DNA of 64,000 nucleotides from Haliclystus octoradiatus (lineage: Eukaryota > Cnidaria > Staurozoa > Stauromedusae > Haliclystidae). Location of the stretch: assembly GCA_916610825.1 (NCBI GenBank), contig OU744452.1, positions 16,579,103 through 16,643,102 of the forward strand. Direction: 5' to 3'. Both the position numbers and the translations under genes were made by a program. Positions 9,901 through 19,589 of this stretch are shown in pieces. The notes beneath the pieces are model-generated. The model searched no databases. It was not told the DNA's origin and was given only the letters and a program-made list of their open reading frames with translations. Position 1 is the first letter of the stretch; each line of letters begins with the position of its first letter.

Positions 9901-12032
9901 AAGTTATGGAGTCTGATATGGCGACAGACATTCTAAAGTATCTCAAAGCTCATAATTTAATCACTAAAGAACAGTTTGGCTTTATTTCTCGGCGTTCAAC
10001 ATGTACGCATTTATTACTTATTAGCTGCTTTAAACCAGTGGTATGCTGCTGTAAATGAGCGTATGAAGGTCGATACAGTTTACATTGATTTTAGCAAGGC
10101 TTTTGACACTGTCTGTCATAGTAAATTAATATCAAAATTGAAGGGATATGGCATTAACTATGAACTTTTAAAATGGATAAAATCTTTTTTGACTGGTCGC
10201 ACCCAACAGGTAGCTGTCGGGAATTCAACATCGGGAATCCTCCCTGTAATAAGTGGTGTACCTCAGGGTTCAGTTTTAAGCCCTCTTCTTTTTATTGTCT
10301 ATATAAATGACATTGTAAGCTGCTTGGAACTCAACTGTGGTATAAAACTCTTTGCTGATGATGCTAAGATTTCGTTTAAAAGATTTGCCACTGACAGTAC
10401 TCCTATACATTCTACACTTGAAAACCTCTCCTCCTGGGCAGAACGCTGGCAACTCAAAATTGCCCAAAAGAAATGCTCTGTACTTTCATTTGGGAAATCA
10501 TCTATTTCGGATGCTGCGTATCAGTTAGATGGAAAGGCATTATCACGTTCATCTTCTGTGAAGATCTTGGAATCCTACTAACTGAAGATCTAAAGTTCAC
10601 AGAACACTGTTCCATGCTAGCCGCTAAAGCAAAAAACCGTTCTTTCCTAATCAAGAAATGCTTTTCCTCAAATAACCCGGAGCTGTTAGTGAAAGCGTTC
10701 ACAACATACGTCAGACCAATGCTTGAGTCATCTACGCCAGTCTGGAATCCCTATCTCATCAAGGACATAAATATTTTAGAAAACGTTCAGCGCTCTTTCA
10801 CAAGATATGTTTGTTTGAAAAATAATTCTTACAAGCCCTATGTAGATCGTCTTGCCTACCTCAACCTTGAGTCTCTAGAATTACGCCGCCTTAAGTTTGA
10901 TCTTCACATGGTCTTCAGAATTTTGAAAAACTTGATTGACTTGGCTCCAGATGAAATTTTCACTATTAAACATTCCAAATATTCCTTGCGTGGACATTCA
11001 CTGACGCTGTACCCAACTAAATCATTTAACTATGATTGTTGCAAACATTACTTTGCAAATAGAATAATCAAGCCATGGAACTCTCTTCCTGAAGAAGTTA
11101 TATCGTCTAGTTCTTTACAAACATTCAAACTTAAACTTCATCACGTTAATTTATCACAGTTCTGTAAATTTTCCTTTGCCTGTTAATTATTTCTGATAAC
11201 ATAGTTTTCTTTATATATATATATTTTTTTTTAAAGGTCACATGTAAGTGAGGATACATTTAAAAATATCCTCCTTTGTTTATTTGCCTGTTAGCCATTG
11301 TGCTACAAAATACATACATACATACATACTATTATAGCCTGCGTGCAGACTATTTACTACTGTACTATAGATCATCCCAGTGTAGCGTGATTTATATCAG
11401 GTAACTTCTGATACACTATATTCTGCCATGTTCTAATTTGAGCGACCCTGTCAAAGTGCATGGGATTTATATTATCTTGCCTCAAGGATTTAAATGACTC
11501 ATGCGATTAAAAGGGGATGAATATCTTTGACAAAATTTCATTTGATAACGTGGTTACTCCTTTGTTTATCTGTTTATCTTTATTTGATGACGTGCAATTT
11601 TGGAACTTTTAGAAAATCCAGCTCTTGCAGATTAATCTTGCATTGAGCTCGAAACCGTATAATGATCCCTATATTGACCTCAGAACTTTTTAGATAATAT
11701 TTTATGAAATGGTTTATATCTATTTTTAGATTGCTTGTGTAGGCATCGATACTGCATCAATTGATTACGGCAAATCAACAACATATCAAACACACAAGAT
11801 TTTAACAGCAGCAGAAATTCCCATTTTTGAAAACATTGCCAATCTTCATTTGGTGCCAACGAAAGGTGCAATGGTTGTTGCTCTGCCGATGAAAATAGGA
11901 AAAGGAAGTGGAGCGCCATTAAGAATTGTAGCTTATTACGATGAAAAATCATTCGCTAGTACCATTCGACCGTCGTTTATTGTTATGGCAACTGTTGTTA
12001 TGATAATTTCCATATGTAATCATTTGTGTTAA
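973..12032 (+). CDS. Secreted cyclase / kynurenine-formamidase-like protein, 3 exons
   Basis: Coding exons are 973-1420, 2354-2472 and 11730-12032. Donors GTAAGC and GTAAAA and both AG acceptors keep the frame (phases 1 and 0), giving 289 aa. The first exon starts with ATG and a hydrophobic leader (about residues 9-22), so the product probably enters the secretory pathway. Residues 77-88 read HGGTHLDAPSHF, the metal-binding signature of the cyclase family (Pfam Cyclase, which includes bacterial and fly kynurenine formamidases). These are metal-dependent amide hydrolases, but the substrate here cannot be told. The third exon carries the C-terminal half of the fold and ends in a hydrophobic segment (SFIVMATVVMIISI) that could be a GPI-anchor signal or a tail anchor. 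Intron 2 is over 9 kb because of nested retroelements, yet the coding frame is intact. Confidence 0.85.
2149..2268. mobile_element. hAT-type MITE (120 bp) in intron 1
   Basis: Terminal inverted repeats TAGGGRTGAGACGAT (one mismatch) bound a 120-bp element. It is flanked by an exact 8-bp direct repeat, taattcaa, at 2141-2148 and 2269-2276. An 8-bp target duplication and a YAGGG end are hallmarks of hAT elements. There is no coding capacity. Confidence 0.85.
2723..2914 (-). repeat. 3' LTR of the nested gypsy element (192 bp)
   Basis: Direct copy of 8259-8450 with TGTAAT...ATTACA ends. It contains two CACGTG E-boxes (2828-2833 and 2840-2845) in a short palindrome. Next to them is a CCAAT box, read on the element strand at about 2846-2850. 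Confidence 0.95.
3102..6788 (-). CDS. pol: Pol polyprotein of the nested gypsy element (PR-RT-RH-IN), read through from gag
   Basis: This frame continues directly from gag: gag ends CAA-TGA and pol follows as CAA-TTA-TTG in the same frame, with no ATG before the protease. About 1228 codons are open. Domains in order: aspartic protease (LLDTGSG, near residue 27); reverse transcriptase (FSTLDLFSGYWQI and the catalytic YLDD); RNase H (HTDACKSGFGAVLS); integrase with an HHCC zinc finger (H and H in the HGGFGGHPAEKR stretch, then GCFDCA) and a DDE core (SIDLTEF, TSDRGSEF, and E in NPVESVNRK); and a C-terminal GPF/chromodomain-like tail. All catalytic residues I looked for are present. The length is normal for Ty3/gypsy pol. 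Expression probably needs suppression of the gag stop codon. Confidence 0.93.
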   Translation of the reverse strand, partial: QLLFSCREELSVLDNEGNVLCAPLLGLLDTGSGPTLMSKDIIIPLLQKYSDEIPSRPCTSGRVCDASGNSLAIMAEVLLNMKLSKGKMVKMWVKVQGGNVKNSCLLGREFLYHAGFNFERMKDDGNIINYLKPLDKPSDIIKSNDVCNVYVEKQHIMHRPGHSEIKVRIDNNNTIRLKDNEVFVLQPSPHTKDKGLLIDELVMQSIVKSIPINCTSGPVTLEDNEIIATIEKAHLFTTDDINLLCDDNDNNFIESTCSITDDNMVDERLRIICDRLIMSNYTDEEQSQLTSLISKWNKVFALNDSELGEVSLVEHSIITPPDAAPVRQHVRRLNLSYRDSLKKQLNDLLGQGIIDVSSSPYASPIVIVKKKDGSLRLCVDYRALNSITKKDRYPLPRIDDIIDTIGSKKIFSTLDLFSGYWQIKLDNDAQEKSAFVTPFGQFSWRRLPFGLCNAPATFQRLMNSVLHDYIGIFCSVYLDDIIVYSCSLEEHTSHLNLIFQRLYDAGLRLKPSKCNLLQNEVHYLGHVITGSGVKVDSDKVMQVKNIAPPTNVTELRSFLGMVGYYRRFIKDYAKIAHPLYALLKKDRPFIWSINQSEAFELLKTKLCSTDVLAYPDMDRDFILHTDACKSGFGAVLSQLDCNGRERPIAYAARTVTSGEENYCITELEVKALYWACKTFRPYIEGHKTLVYTDHKPLTSIAKHIELKGTWTRWVCELNGYDLDIQYKPGILNVVADVLSRTVAAIDDMEENVQQLPFCDESHQKIIIEQEKDPFIKSIKKYLHDGEQPIDEDHSRLLKCYDNRFVLLDGILCFETSNSTRAPIVVPEHLRYKLLEENHGGFGGHPAEKRMLERIRQYYWWPKLRQCVRDWSKGCFDCAIAKGSSRRRRSPMKITETPNCPWDIVSIDLTEFKQISERGNKIALVVLDTFSKWIEVFPLPNKKAETICETLYREIICRFSVRNITSDRGSEFCNELLDEVCTRLKIARAKTSGYHPQANPVESVNRKLKEQLRICVQKNPYDWEVALPEVLWADRATPHTVTGNSPYYVLFGYDPILPSETSFREPRTQYQVDADDYASIMFENQRTIWKEVFERIEGQKHIYKRHYDKRVDAAESIIRPGDRVFIFRPDLLQKRAGKLVSPFDGLYRVESTTDTGANVRPIFQRGKRCDIIHVNFERISKADKRIPDKWRTDFGRRRRVKLSTDNKPEPDIRNDDQISHPYNLRSSDK
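6783..6794 (-). promoter_or_regulatory. Candidate stop-codon readthrough site between gag and pol
   Basis: On the minus strand the junction reads CAA TGA CAA TTA, with gag and pol in one frame. The six bases after the stop fit the CAR-YYA rule known from tobacco mosaic virus-type readthrough (CAA UAG CAA UUA), here with UGA in place of UAG. Use of the site is inferred from the frame and context. Confidence 0.75.
6789..8171 (-). CDS. gag: Gag protein of the nested gypsy element
   Basis: A 460-aa frame starting with ATG at 8171 and ending in TGA at 6791-6789. The N-terminal part is rich in acidic and coiled-coil-like stretches. The middle resembles the retrotransposon gag capsid region (FPELKRAVFP... 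LKQKSNQTVAQFRMDV). Near residue 380 a single CCHC zinc knuckle reads CFHCGKQGHFIKDC, typical of the nucleocapsid. The stop lies between the nucleocapsid and protease domains, as expected of a gag-pol readthrough site. Confidence 0.92.
   Translation of the reverse strand: MSSRFRRSIGPVGDRLRTQVQRGRGILDNIVVAETQDDHIELIKQLKRKLENNYGTLKNLLEKWEDLIDNIEDNEDKEQENTTLDEWMNGQRSLMGLTLDASDIIIELEERLSRLENLKAVIVSKNLDSNIEKTNDNESADVAESENNSTVTAVSTVSATTSIKSATKAFRLKKFMNTLNDSSDSISFDRWVKDLNVVLTDMNESAENVKGQVSMLLGRQFRRVWDGMIDNRDGTATVPEGDLFKIIFPELKRAVFPQKSHGALYKELLNLKQKSNQTVAQFRMDVTQIVEEMLIHDSRESKDSIIYHQMMEGILPDLKVLMESKHSLKHNNLEQFLMYLSTEESVYISNKPQSSSDIKAVKSDSNKAKTNETKSCFHCGKQGHFIKDCHVSCDKAEKPHSKSKCKIKVPMKSGNYATKVLTVEELEQQVAELKYKQLLKECATDLSTKMVTDVKDKDNQ
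8242..8256 (-). other. Primer-binding site of the nested gypsy element (initiator tRNA-Met)
   Basis: Two bases after the 5' LTR the minus strand reads TGGTAGCAGAGAGTG. It matches the reverse complement of the 3' end (with CCA) of the initiator tRNA-Met encoded at 55760-55831 in 14 of 15 positions. Confidence 0.85.
8259..8450 (-). repeat. 5' LTR of the nested gypsy element (192 bp)
   Basis: Appears identical to the 2723-2914 copy. It has the same paired CACGTG motifs (8364-8369 and 8376-8381) and is expected to hold the element promoter. It is followed on the right by the target duplication acta(t) and the remainder of the LINE. Confidence 0.95.
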
Positions 12033-13108
12033 TTTTTCAAAGTTCCATTTATTCTCTGACTATCTGATATATCAGTTTTGTGTATATTATGATGTAATTA
12101 GTTTGGCTTAATTAGTTTTTATTTAGCAATTTATAATTTATTTATGCACAATATCATTCAGGTAATTACTATTCCGACGGTCATAGCATTTTCTCTTGTC
12201 TGATATCTATATTTCATTCAATTCTTTATTCAAACAGTCAACAAGACAACAAGCGATATAGTCTACCTGTTTTCAAGGTCAACTCTATCAGTATCTACCT
12301 GTCCTCAACAAACATCGCAAAGAACAATTCAAAATGATGTATAATGATGATATATCGAATTCTTGTAGCAGAAAATCTACAATCTGTCTAGCAGTAGGTT
12401 ATAGTCCCATAGAAAAATCAACCAATCATATGGACAATTCAATGATTTTTTTCTGTGGGACAACTACAACACTCTACTACACAGATTGTAGATTTGGCTC
12501 CCCAACACAGCTAACAGATCCACTTGAAAACCATCTTGAATTTTAGTACTATTTGGTACTGTTTGAATAAAATTGGTACAAGTCCGTAGTTGGATTATGC
12601 TTTATTGGAATTAGTACACTTTCGTGGTAAAAAAGTATAGAACAAATCACTATTCATTATTGCACAAATGACACATTTTCAAAATCAAGAAAAATTGATA
12701 GGTTATAGATCAAAAAGTATAGTAGATAGTTATATTGAAGAAACAGCATAATGAATTCTATTCGCTCTTTAAAATTTAAAAACCAACCGGTAAAAACATG
12801 AACTTTATGATGAAAATTCCTCCACAGCTTAGAGAAGAAAGGAAGAACCTAGAACATCGATATAAATGGAGTGGAGAAATTAAGAATGCCAGTATTATTG
12901 TTATTATTATATATTCAATTTGATTTCAATTTGTTGAATAAATTTTGTTCTGCAATAATTCTATTTACAATCACTATTCAAATTTACAAAATAGATTATA
13001 TCGTTCGTATATTACAAATTAACAATTCTTATTAATGATTCTTATTTACAATAAATAAACATGATTATCTCTACACTAATTTATGAATCCCTATACAATT
13101 AACATAAT
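12033..13108. other. Intergenic stretch between convergent genes
   Basis: Lies between the stop of the cyclase-like gene (plus) and the stop of the protease gene (minus). Besides the MITE at 12371-12496 I see only AT-rich sequence. No further gene is supported. Confidence 0.5.
12371..12496. mobile_element. Short palindromic MITE
   Basis: The left end aaatctacaatctgt and the right end acagattgtagattt are perfect inverted repeats. The similarity continues inward for about 50 bp per arm with a few mismatches, leaving a short loop. No flanking duplication is clear and the superfamily is unknown. Confidence 0.7.
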
Positions 13109-16100
13109 TTATGCATGATTTTGCATATATTTTTGAATCCATTCTTCGTACGATGCTATATTCGTTAAAACTGTATATGTCCCTTTATCAGAATCACAAC
13201 TTGGATCGCCCCAACTTGTTACCCCAGTAATAATCCATTGATCATCTTTCCCTAAAAAATTGAAAGGTCCCCCACTATCACCATCGCAACCGTAACCAAG
13301 TGATGAACTCCCTCCACCGACGCAAATGTTGGTTTTAGTATCAACTTCAACGTTTGGAAATATACCATGGTTTGAAGTTACGCAAGTATCTATTGGCGCG
13401 ATTGGAACTATTGCTTCGTGAAGAAGTGTTGAATATGACCCTTTTTGATAAAGTTTACCCCATCCTATGAAATTTAAATAGGAAATTGATAACAATAATA
13501 ATTGACATACATGTATATAGTTTAATTAATTACAAATTGATTGAAACCGTCGTTCACTTTTACCTGCTAACACTCCATTGCCTTCAGAGGAAAACCCATT
13601 AGCTGGAAGACAAGATGGCCAAACATCATCTGAAAGTTTTAAGTTGGTTGAAAGTTCTATTAAGCCAATATCATGAATAAGAGTACGAGCAGTAAAACCA
13701 TCATGAATGATAACCGTTGAAACATTAGACGTCTGCGATAGTACTTTGGGGCGAAGACGATTAGTCAGCCCTGTTGAGATGTAAAATAAAATCTGTCAAC
13801 ATCTGGCTGTAAAATAAATGGTATCAGTCAGTCACTGACCGTGGAAAACTTTTTCGGGTGAGATTCATCCTATAGAAACATTTTGAAAAATAATGCTTAA
13901 CAAAGAGTGAATACTTATGCAAATTTCTTTTTTTATGTTACGAATCACATTGACTAACTCATCTTGACCTATCTATAACAGGCGAATTCAGTCCTTTGTT
14001 CACTGAGCAGTACTGATGACGGCTACAGTAGGCGACTTGTCTGCGGCTACTTATATGAGATTATTATTTCCGCAACGTTTGGTCAAGACGCGCAATATGT
14101 ATTATTTAATAGGGGTGTTGAGAAAGTAGGTAACAATTTATTTCCTTAATTTCATTTGCAAAAGATATTTATAGAAGGAATGAATGGGAAAAAATCCATA
14201 ATACATCATACCTGATCGGACAGTAAACTGTGACGAATGCAACGGAAAACCTCCTTGACGCAAGCAATGTGCAGCCGTTAGTACCCAGTTTGGTGCAATT
14301 AATGTCCCTCCGCAAAGATGTTTTCCATCGACTAGAAGTTGAACAACCCAAGGCCATCTATTGGTGACCGGATGACCTCCAACAATTCGTTTATTGCGAC
14401 AAGAACCTATAAAAAGATAGAACGTAAATCAAGACCGTAAAATATCTATGATAACATGTCTCTAACATCAGCAAAAAAGACAAATACATTTGGTTTAGCT
14501 TATAATCTATTTATTGGTTAAGTAGCATATATATCTATATATATATGGGAGACTTTGGTAATCCCTGTAGTCACCCGTGAAGTTTTAAAATATTGACACA
14601 AATGATATATCAGCTAGGACTTGGTACAATTGTCCAGGGTCCGGTAAAGGAGGAGAATTGTATAGGGTCGTAGATCCCTAAAGGCAAGCTGGAGGCTAAG
14701 GAAAATCTAAACTAAAAAGCCAGAAGAAAAAGTTAAAAACTCCGGATTTCTATGAAAAGTTCTAGGATTCCAGATTCCGGATAGGATTCCGTTAAATTTT
14801 TTGTCAGATACTGTCACTAGCACAAATTTATTCATCATCATCATAATCATCATCATCATCATCATTTATTTAGACTCGTATACGTATTTGCTGCTCAGCA
14901 CATTAGAAAACCACAGTTACCGCTACAAAAGTATAAGATATGTTCTGCAGATTGACAAACAAGGAATATAGTCGCAAATTAAAACAGATCGTTAAAATAG
15001 ATCATGAATAAAACTGGCGAAAATAATTAATAAAAAATCTATTTACTAGTAATGTTATAGCTTCTATCGATGTCATTGAATGTGTAATATGCTGGACACG
15101 TACGCTTAAATAGAAAGTATGTCCCGAATGTGCCACACCTTCCCCGGTTCGTCACTGCATTACGAGGGTAACGGCATATCGGATAACCCAAAGTACAGAA
15201 CGAATTTCTCGAATAAACATCGACAAACAAATTCAGAAGAAAAGGTTTCAAGATTTCAGAAGGCTAAACCTTTACGGTTAGACGTTGAGTCTGCAGGCTG
15301 CACGTTTGCAAACCCCATATAATCCAAAATTCTAATCATACTCCTGATTAAGTTCTTGAATAAGCTTTGCCAAAGTTAACACTGATCAACCAACCTCAAA
15401 AGAGTCAACCTGCTAACCTGAAATGTTGCCAAAATTCGAAAGAGTAAATCTATGCTCAAATCGCGGCTTGGTTTGAAGGGTTTGATGATAGATTAAATGT
15501 AACAGTTTGACTGTTAGCTGAGTAAATTGAATCCTGAATCACGTAGAAGACATCATTCATTATATAATGGCCATTTTGATGCGTATCTAGGTTAGGCCAA
15601 TCAGATAAAAGTTTCGGTCTGATAAGTTTTAATATTTGTCAAAGTCTGCATATACATACCGCGCATGACAACTGAGAAATTCAATATAGAAGACACAGTC
15701 AGACTTAATACTAAGTACAATGGGTAAGCTAAATCAACCATGAACATAGACGAAAACATTCGCCACGCTTATGAAAAATCAAAAGGAAATAGGATTCAAT
15801 AAAAAATGTTTCCTTTTTAACAATGTATCAAATCGTAAAAGAAGACATATTAAAAATATATTAAAATGTGTCAAATTAAACATATTATATTATACAGTAC
15901 CAAAGAAAACTTTTAGTAATTGAATTAAATTAATCATAATACAAACAATTTATGAAAAATCATTAGCGTAAAACACTCCTAAAAACATTGGTATGATAAA
16001 AGATAAATTTAAAATTATAATACAGCTAGAAATTTTAAACAGCTTTTATATGCTGCCTGGAAGATTTTTCAAAAACATGCTTTATATAAGTATGAATTTT

Positions 16101-16441
16101 AGTATTGATATTATTGAATAAGTACCAATGGGCCTATACTAACCTTTCATTTCGCAAGGATATTTTTCACGTCTACCGCATCCTGGATATGAAATTGAGC
16201 TTATTCTTTGGCTGTTTTCATCAATTTCTTGATTAGAATGCCCCAAAATTATGTAGATACAAATGCCAAATACTAAACATATCACAGTTATTGTAATCAC
16301 AAAAAAATCCCAACGAAAATTCGATTTTATTCGTGAATCAAATAAACATAATTTCTTTTCGATATAAACATCATCACGTGTTTCAATTTCATTATTACCA
16401 ATATTCATCATCGTCTCACATTCATTTTCAATTATTGTCAT
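13109..16441 (-). CDS. Type II transmembrane serine protease (S1 family), 4 exons
   Basis: Exons on the minus strand are 16441-16144, 14406-14212, 13770-13564 and 13464-13109. Every intron is phase 1 with GT-AG ends, giving exactly 351 aa. Residues 1-44 are a cytoplasmic tail, 45-67 a transmembrane segment and 68-106 a short stem with no extra domains. The protease domain begins at R106|IVGG, the zymogen cleavage site. The triad is complete: H146 (TAAHC), D198 (HDIG) and S297 (GDSGGP). The residue expected at the S1 pocket base (chymotrypsin number 189) is Tyr or nearby Gly in [12 protein letters not shown], not Asp, so trypsin-like cleavage after Lys/Arg is unlikely. The pattern is closer to elastase or chymotrypsin C. 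The product is probably a plasma-membrane ectoenzyme; its substrate is unknown. Confidence 0.9.
14620..14815. repeat. Degraded copy of the GGTCCGACAAA hAT-type repeat family
   Basis: In intron 1 of the protease gene. It begins with cagggtccgg and contains ttctaggattccagattccgg and a tttttgtcagata end. These match the family seen at 41886-42100 and elsewhere in the GPCR introns. It is too diverged to set exact ends. Confidence 0.5.
14827..14866. repeat. (ATC)n microsatellite
   Basis: A run of tcatcatcat units in intron 1 of the protease gene. Similar short runs occur at about 17647-17664 and 51207-51218. Confidence 0.8.
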
Positions 16442-18060
16442 TTTCTTTTAATGATATATAACCGTTCAAGAACGTTGAGAAGTTCGATGGTATATAATAT
16501 GTAAGACATCGAACCCAAAAATTATAATTATGTGATGGTCGATTGCAAAACATGAACAATAGTATTGTCCTTTGTTCAATACAGTCTATTGTATGTATGG
16601 AATTATGAACAAACATCCAAACTCTGCCTATCAAACAAAAAATAACAAAGGCATAAAATTTTATCTTTATCGGTTCAAATATAACCGGTTATACTCTACT
16701 TTTTCAATAAAACATTTAATTAATAATAGCACATGCATAGATCCTTATAAATTCAAGCTAATAAATAATAATCAATGTGAAATATCTGAATAAACCAAAT
16801 CTGAACATTAGCTTTTTACTGCTTTTGAAAAAATATAATACAAACATGCTATTTGATTAATTGAAAGGGTTTGAACATGAAATCCGAGGTAAATTAAGTA
16901 TTTATCATATTTAACAAATCCGGGAACAAATCAATAGAGATTTATTCAGTATAACGTCGTCACACAGACATTAAAAGTTAGGACGGTTGCTGGTGTTTTA
17001 ATTCGTTTGATTGACTTGATTTTCACATGATTACTCAATTTCTTGTTCTGTAGTAATATGACGTCACGTATATCTATTGCATTTTATTCAACCCAAAACA
17101 TAAGTTATATCTATATGTAAATAATTTTGATATATTGCCAGACATTTCAAATTAATTCAATCCCATGCCATGTTCAAACCCCAGTTCAAATATCAACCGA
17201 AATAATAATGCCATATATTGATATGGATGTACAGTAGAATGATGTATACTGGGAAATAATTATTACTTAGTGGATACGCCCCTCTATAGTATCGAAGCCA
17301 GCTGTGAGTTCATTCCAAATAACAGCATTCATGCTTCTTCTCCATATATTATACAAATTTAAGGCCATACTCTTCTACAATATTTGGTATTTAAAATATT
17401 TTGTGTGGCCGAAAGATGTCAGAAAACAGAAAAACTGACCAAAAGGATATAATTGTCATACATTAGTCGTCTGTCTAGGACGAATTTTTCTTTACTCAAA
17501 ATCGTTATGGAGTCATGCATTTTCCTAAAAGCGGCACCCTCTGTCAACCTAGATTGGGGAGAGAATCCAGGAGTTCTTCATACTGTATTATAACGGTAGT
17601 TCACTTAAACTAATTATATGGGCCAAGGACATGCATTTCGCCTTTCATCATCATCATCATCATCCTTTTAGCTTTTACAAGAAGAGCAGATCGTCCGAGT
17701 TGTGAGATGGAATGGAGATACATCAACCAATAGTGTATAATCAATGTTTAGCCTTCATATCATTTAGTACATTGTGTTTAACTCTTCATATTCTTGTAGA
17801 GGTTTTCTTTTTTTTTTAAAAAAAAACATGAAATGTTACTACTTATGTATACTATAAGGTTGCAAGTAACCAAGGTACATGGATTATGCGAGAGAATAGT
17901 TTTTTTACACCGTTGACATGTAGATTGATACGGACAATCTGTAAGCGACATTCTTCAGGGGATGAACCATTCTTCAACGTGGCATCGGGGGAGAGAGGGT
18001 ACTGAGTAGAATTGTTTTTATATTGAAAATCATATAGTTTATACTGTACATCATAATTGA
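16442..18060. other. Intergenic region upstream of the protease gene
   Basis: AT-rich sequence without a supported gene. Small reading frames here lack recognisable features. The promoter of the minus-strand protease gene should lie just right of 16441. Confidence 0.45.
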
Positions 18061-18402
18061 CCCCGGGGGGGGTAACTTCCATACTTTTGGTATACGGGGA
18101 CACTCAAATATTAAAGGGTACCTTATCCCAAATCCAGAAAAAATTTTTAGGTCGTATGACGCGGGCTTAGTCATGAACAATTTTTGAGGTATCCTTTTGA
18201 AGCTTTTGCAATTTTTTCATTTTGCAAAACAAATCATGCCTATGAATTTGTTTCTTTCATTTGTTTTGGTTGCATCTGTTATTCATTAAAATCTATTTGG
18301 GGAATTTTTTTCATTATGTGGAAAATTTTTATGGTCATTCTGCCAAAGTTCCATTTGAACGACCACATCGAAGCGCAATGGAAGTTACCCCCCCCCCCGG
18401 GT
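18061..18402. mobile_element. MITE with G/C-run ends (copy 1)
   Basis: A 342-bp element with inverted ends CCCGGGGGGGGTAACTTCC / GGAAGTTACCCCCCCCCGGG. It is flanked by a 6-7-bp direct repeat, (t)aattga, at 18055-18060 and 18403-18408. It does not encode a protein. The internal sequence is rich in A/T runs. A diverged second copy in the opposite orientation lies at 21267-21588. Confidence 0.8.
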
Positions 18403-19239
18403 AATTGATATACAAAATTAATGTTTAGCATACGATATAAACTTACATCCTCTTCTATATTGCTTTGGGCATTATCATGATATACTCAATATGAAAACAA
18501 CCCATTTTCATAATTATATATAATAAAGACTGGGCTAATTTACTAACTTGAATGATCAGACTGCGACATCATTGCTATCATTTTACATCTTATTAAATCA
18601 CCTATATCGTTAATGAGTCGTTCAAAAGAAAAACTGAGCCTTCCAGCTAAATACTTAGGAATATTTATGATGATTTATCCTAAAGAAAAAACACTAAATA
18701 TACAACCAAATATCACTTATCAGGGATATAGTGATATTTTTACCTTATCCATATAATACGTAAAACATTACGTTCTTTTTCTCTTCGAAACTAGTCAATG
18801 TTTTATCGCTGTTTTGTAAGATGGTCTAGCGACGAAATCAGATTTGAGTAAGTCGTAGACTTGAGAGACAAAGAGTTCTATTATCAAGTATTACTATGGT
18901 AACACCGTTTGTAATGTCATCTGAAGCACCTGTTGCATCGTGCATATCTTACTAGTCATAGTCCCGCGCGCCAGTCGTTCTTCATTGGTATATAGAAACC
19001 TGATTTAAAGAAATCTTATTTTAAAATATATGCTATATATAGTTCTCTGCTTCAGGATATAGGGCTAGGTGCCACTTTCATCGTCGACTCAGCACCCCTT
19101 TGTGTCTGTTGTTACATTCATTGCTCCGTGTAATTTCATTACATATATAGGTTACGTTAACATTATACATATTATATTACCTTATTAATTAAATTATGTT
19201 CAAATGATTCTCATGCATTCATTCAAATTTGCAATTATA
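18403..19239. other. Intergenic stretch with nothing recognised
   Basis: AT-rich, no long frame, no RNA gene and no clear repeat ends seen. Confidence 0.45.
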
Positions 19240-19244
19240 AAGAA

Positions 19245-19455
19245 TTGTGAGATTTCACGGAAAGTAATTTTAAGACTCTAATTATAAGTCATTAAAAGGT
19301 TGCGAAAAAGAGGGAATTTCATTTATCCGATTTGCACTTAGGAGGGTTACACAGTGTAAGCACAAAACGGATAAATGAAATTCCCTCTTTTCGCAACCGT
19401 CTAATAGCTCTAATGAGAGTCTTGCCAATTTCTTTCCACAATTTCACAGCCGGAA
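19245..19455. mobile_element. Long hairpin / palindromic MITE
   Basis: The inner arms at 19299-19330 and 19369-19399 form a 31-bp perfect stem apart from one extra A (ggttgcgaaaa.gagggaatttc...). The loop is about 38 bp. Weaker pairing continues outward (aagactct...attataagtcatta against its partner) to arms of roughly 85-90 bp. It could be a MITE or a transcribed hairpin; no target duplication was found. Confidence 0.75.
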
Positions 19456-19589
19456 TGCTTGGCACGGCCTTATACATTGCATGCTAGTTGCATGCTTGCT
19501 AGAGGTCATAGACCGTCATTTTCCCATTAGGGTGTTTGCTATATGAAATATTTGGTCAGTATTTAGAATTCAAGCTTCATTGCCGAGAT

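Larger units (their letters stand above)
2505..11330 (+). pseudogene. Decayed LINE (APE-type non-LTR retrotransposon), split by a gypsy insertion
   Basis: The LINE occupies about 2505-2722 and resumes at 8451-11330, in the same orientation as the host gene; the 5' boundary is approximate. Endonuclease pieces: RLLSFNSRSL near 2630, ITETW just after the insertion, TGDFN near 8780, LDLFISN near 8920 and CDHSMIEI near 8990. Reverse-transcriptase pieces: YRPISLTSV near 9870, FSKAFD near 10090, SGVPQGSVLSPLLF near 10250 and FADDAK near 10350, followed by the C-terminal region up to 11186. Stops and frameshifts near 8590, 9333, 9530, 10030 and 10580 break it into at least five frames, so it is inactive. 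It ends in a (CATA)n tail at about 11308-11330. The motifs fit the CR1/Jockey group, but I cannot fix the clade. It appears 5'-truncated, with only the endonuclease and RT part present. Confidence 0.85.
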
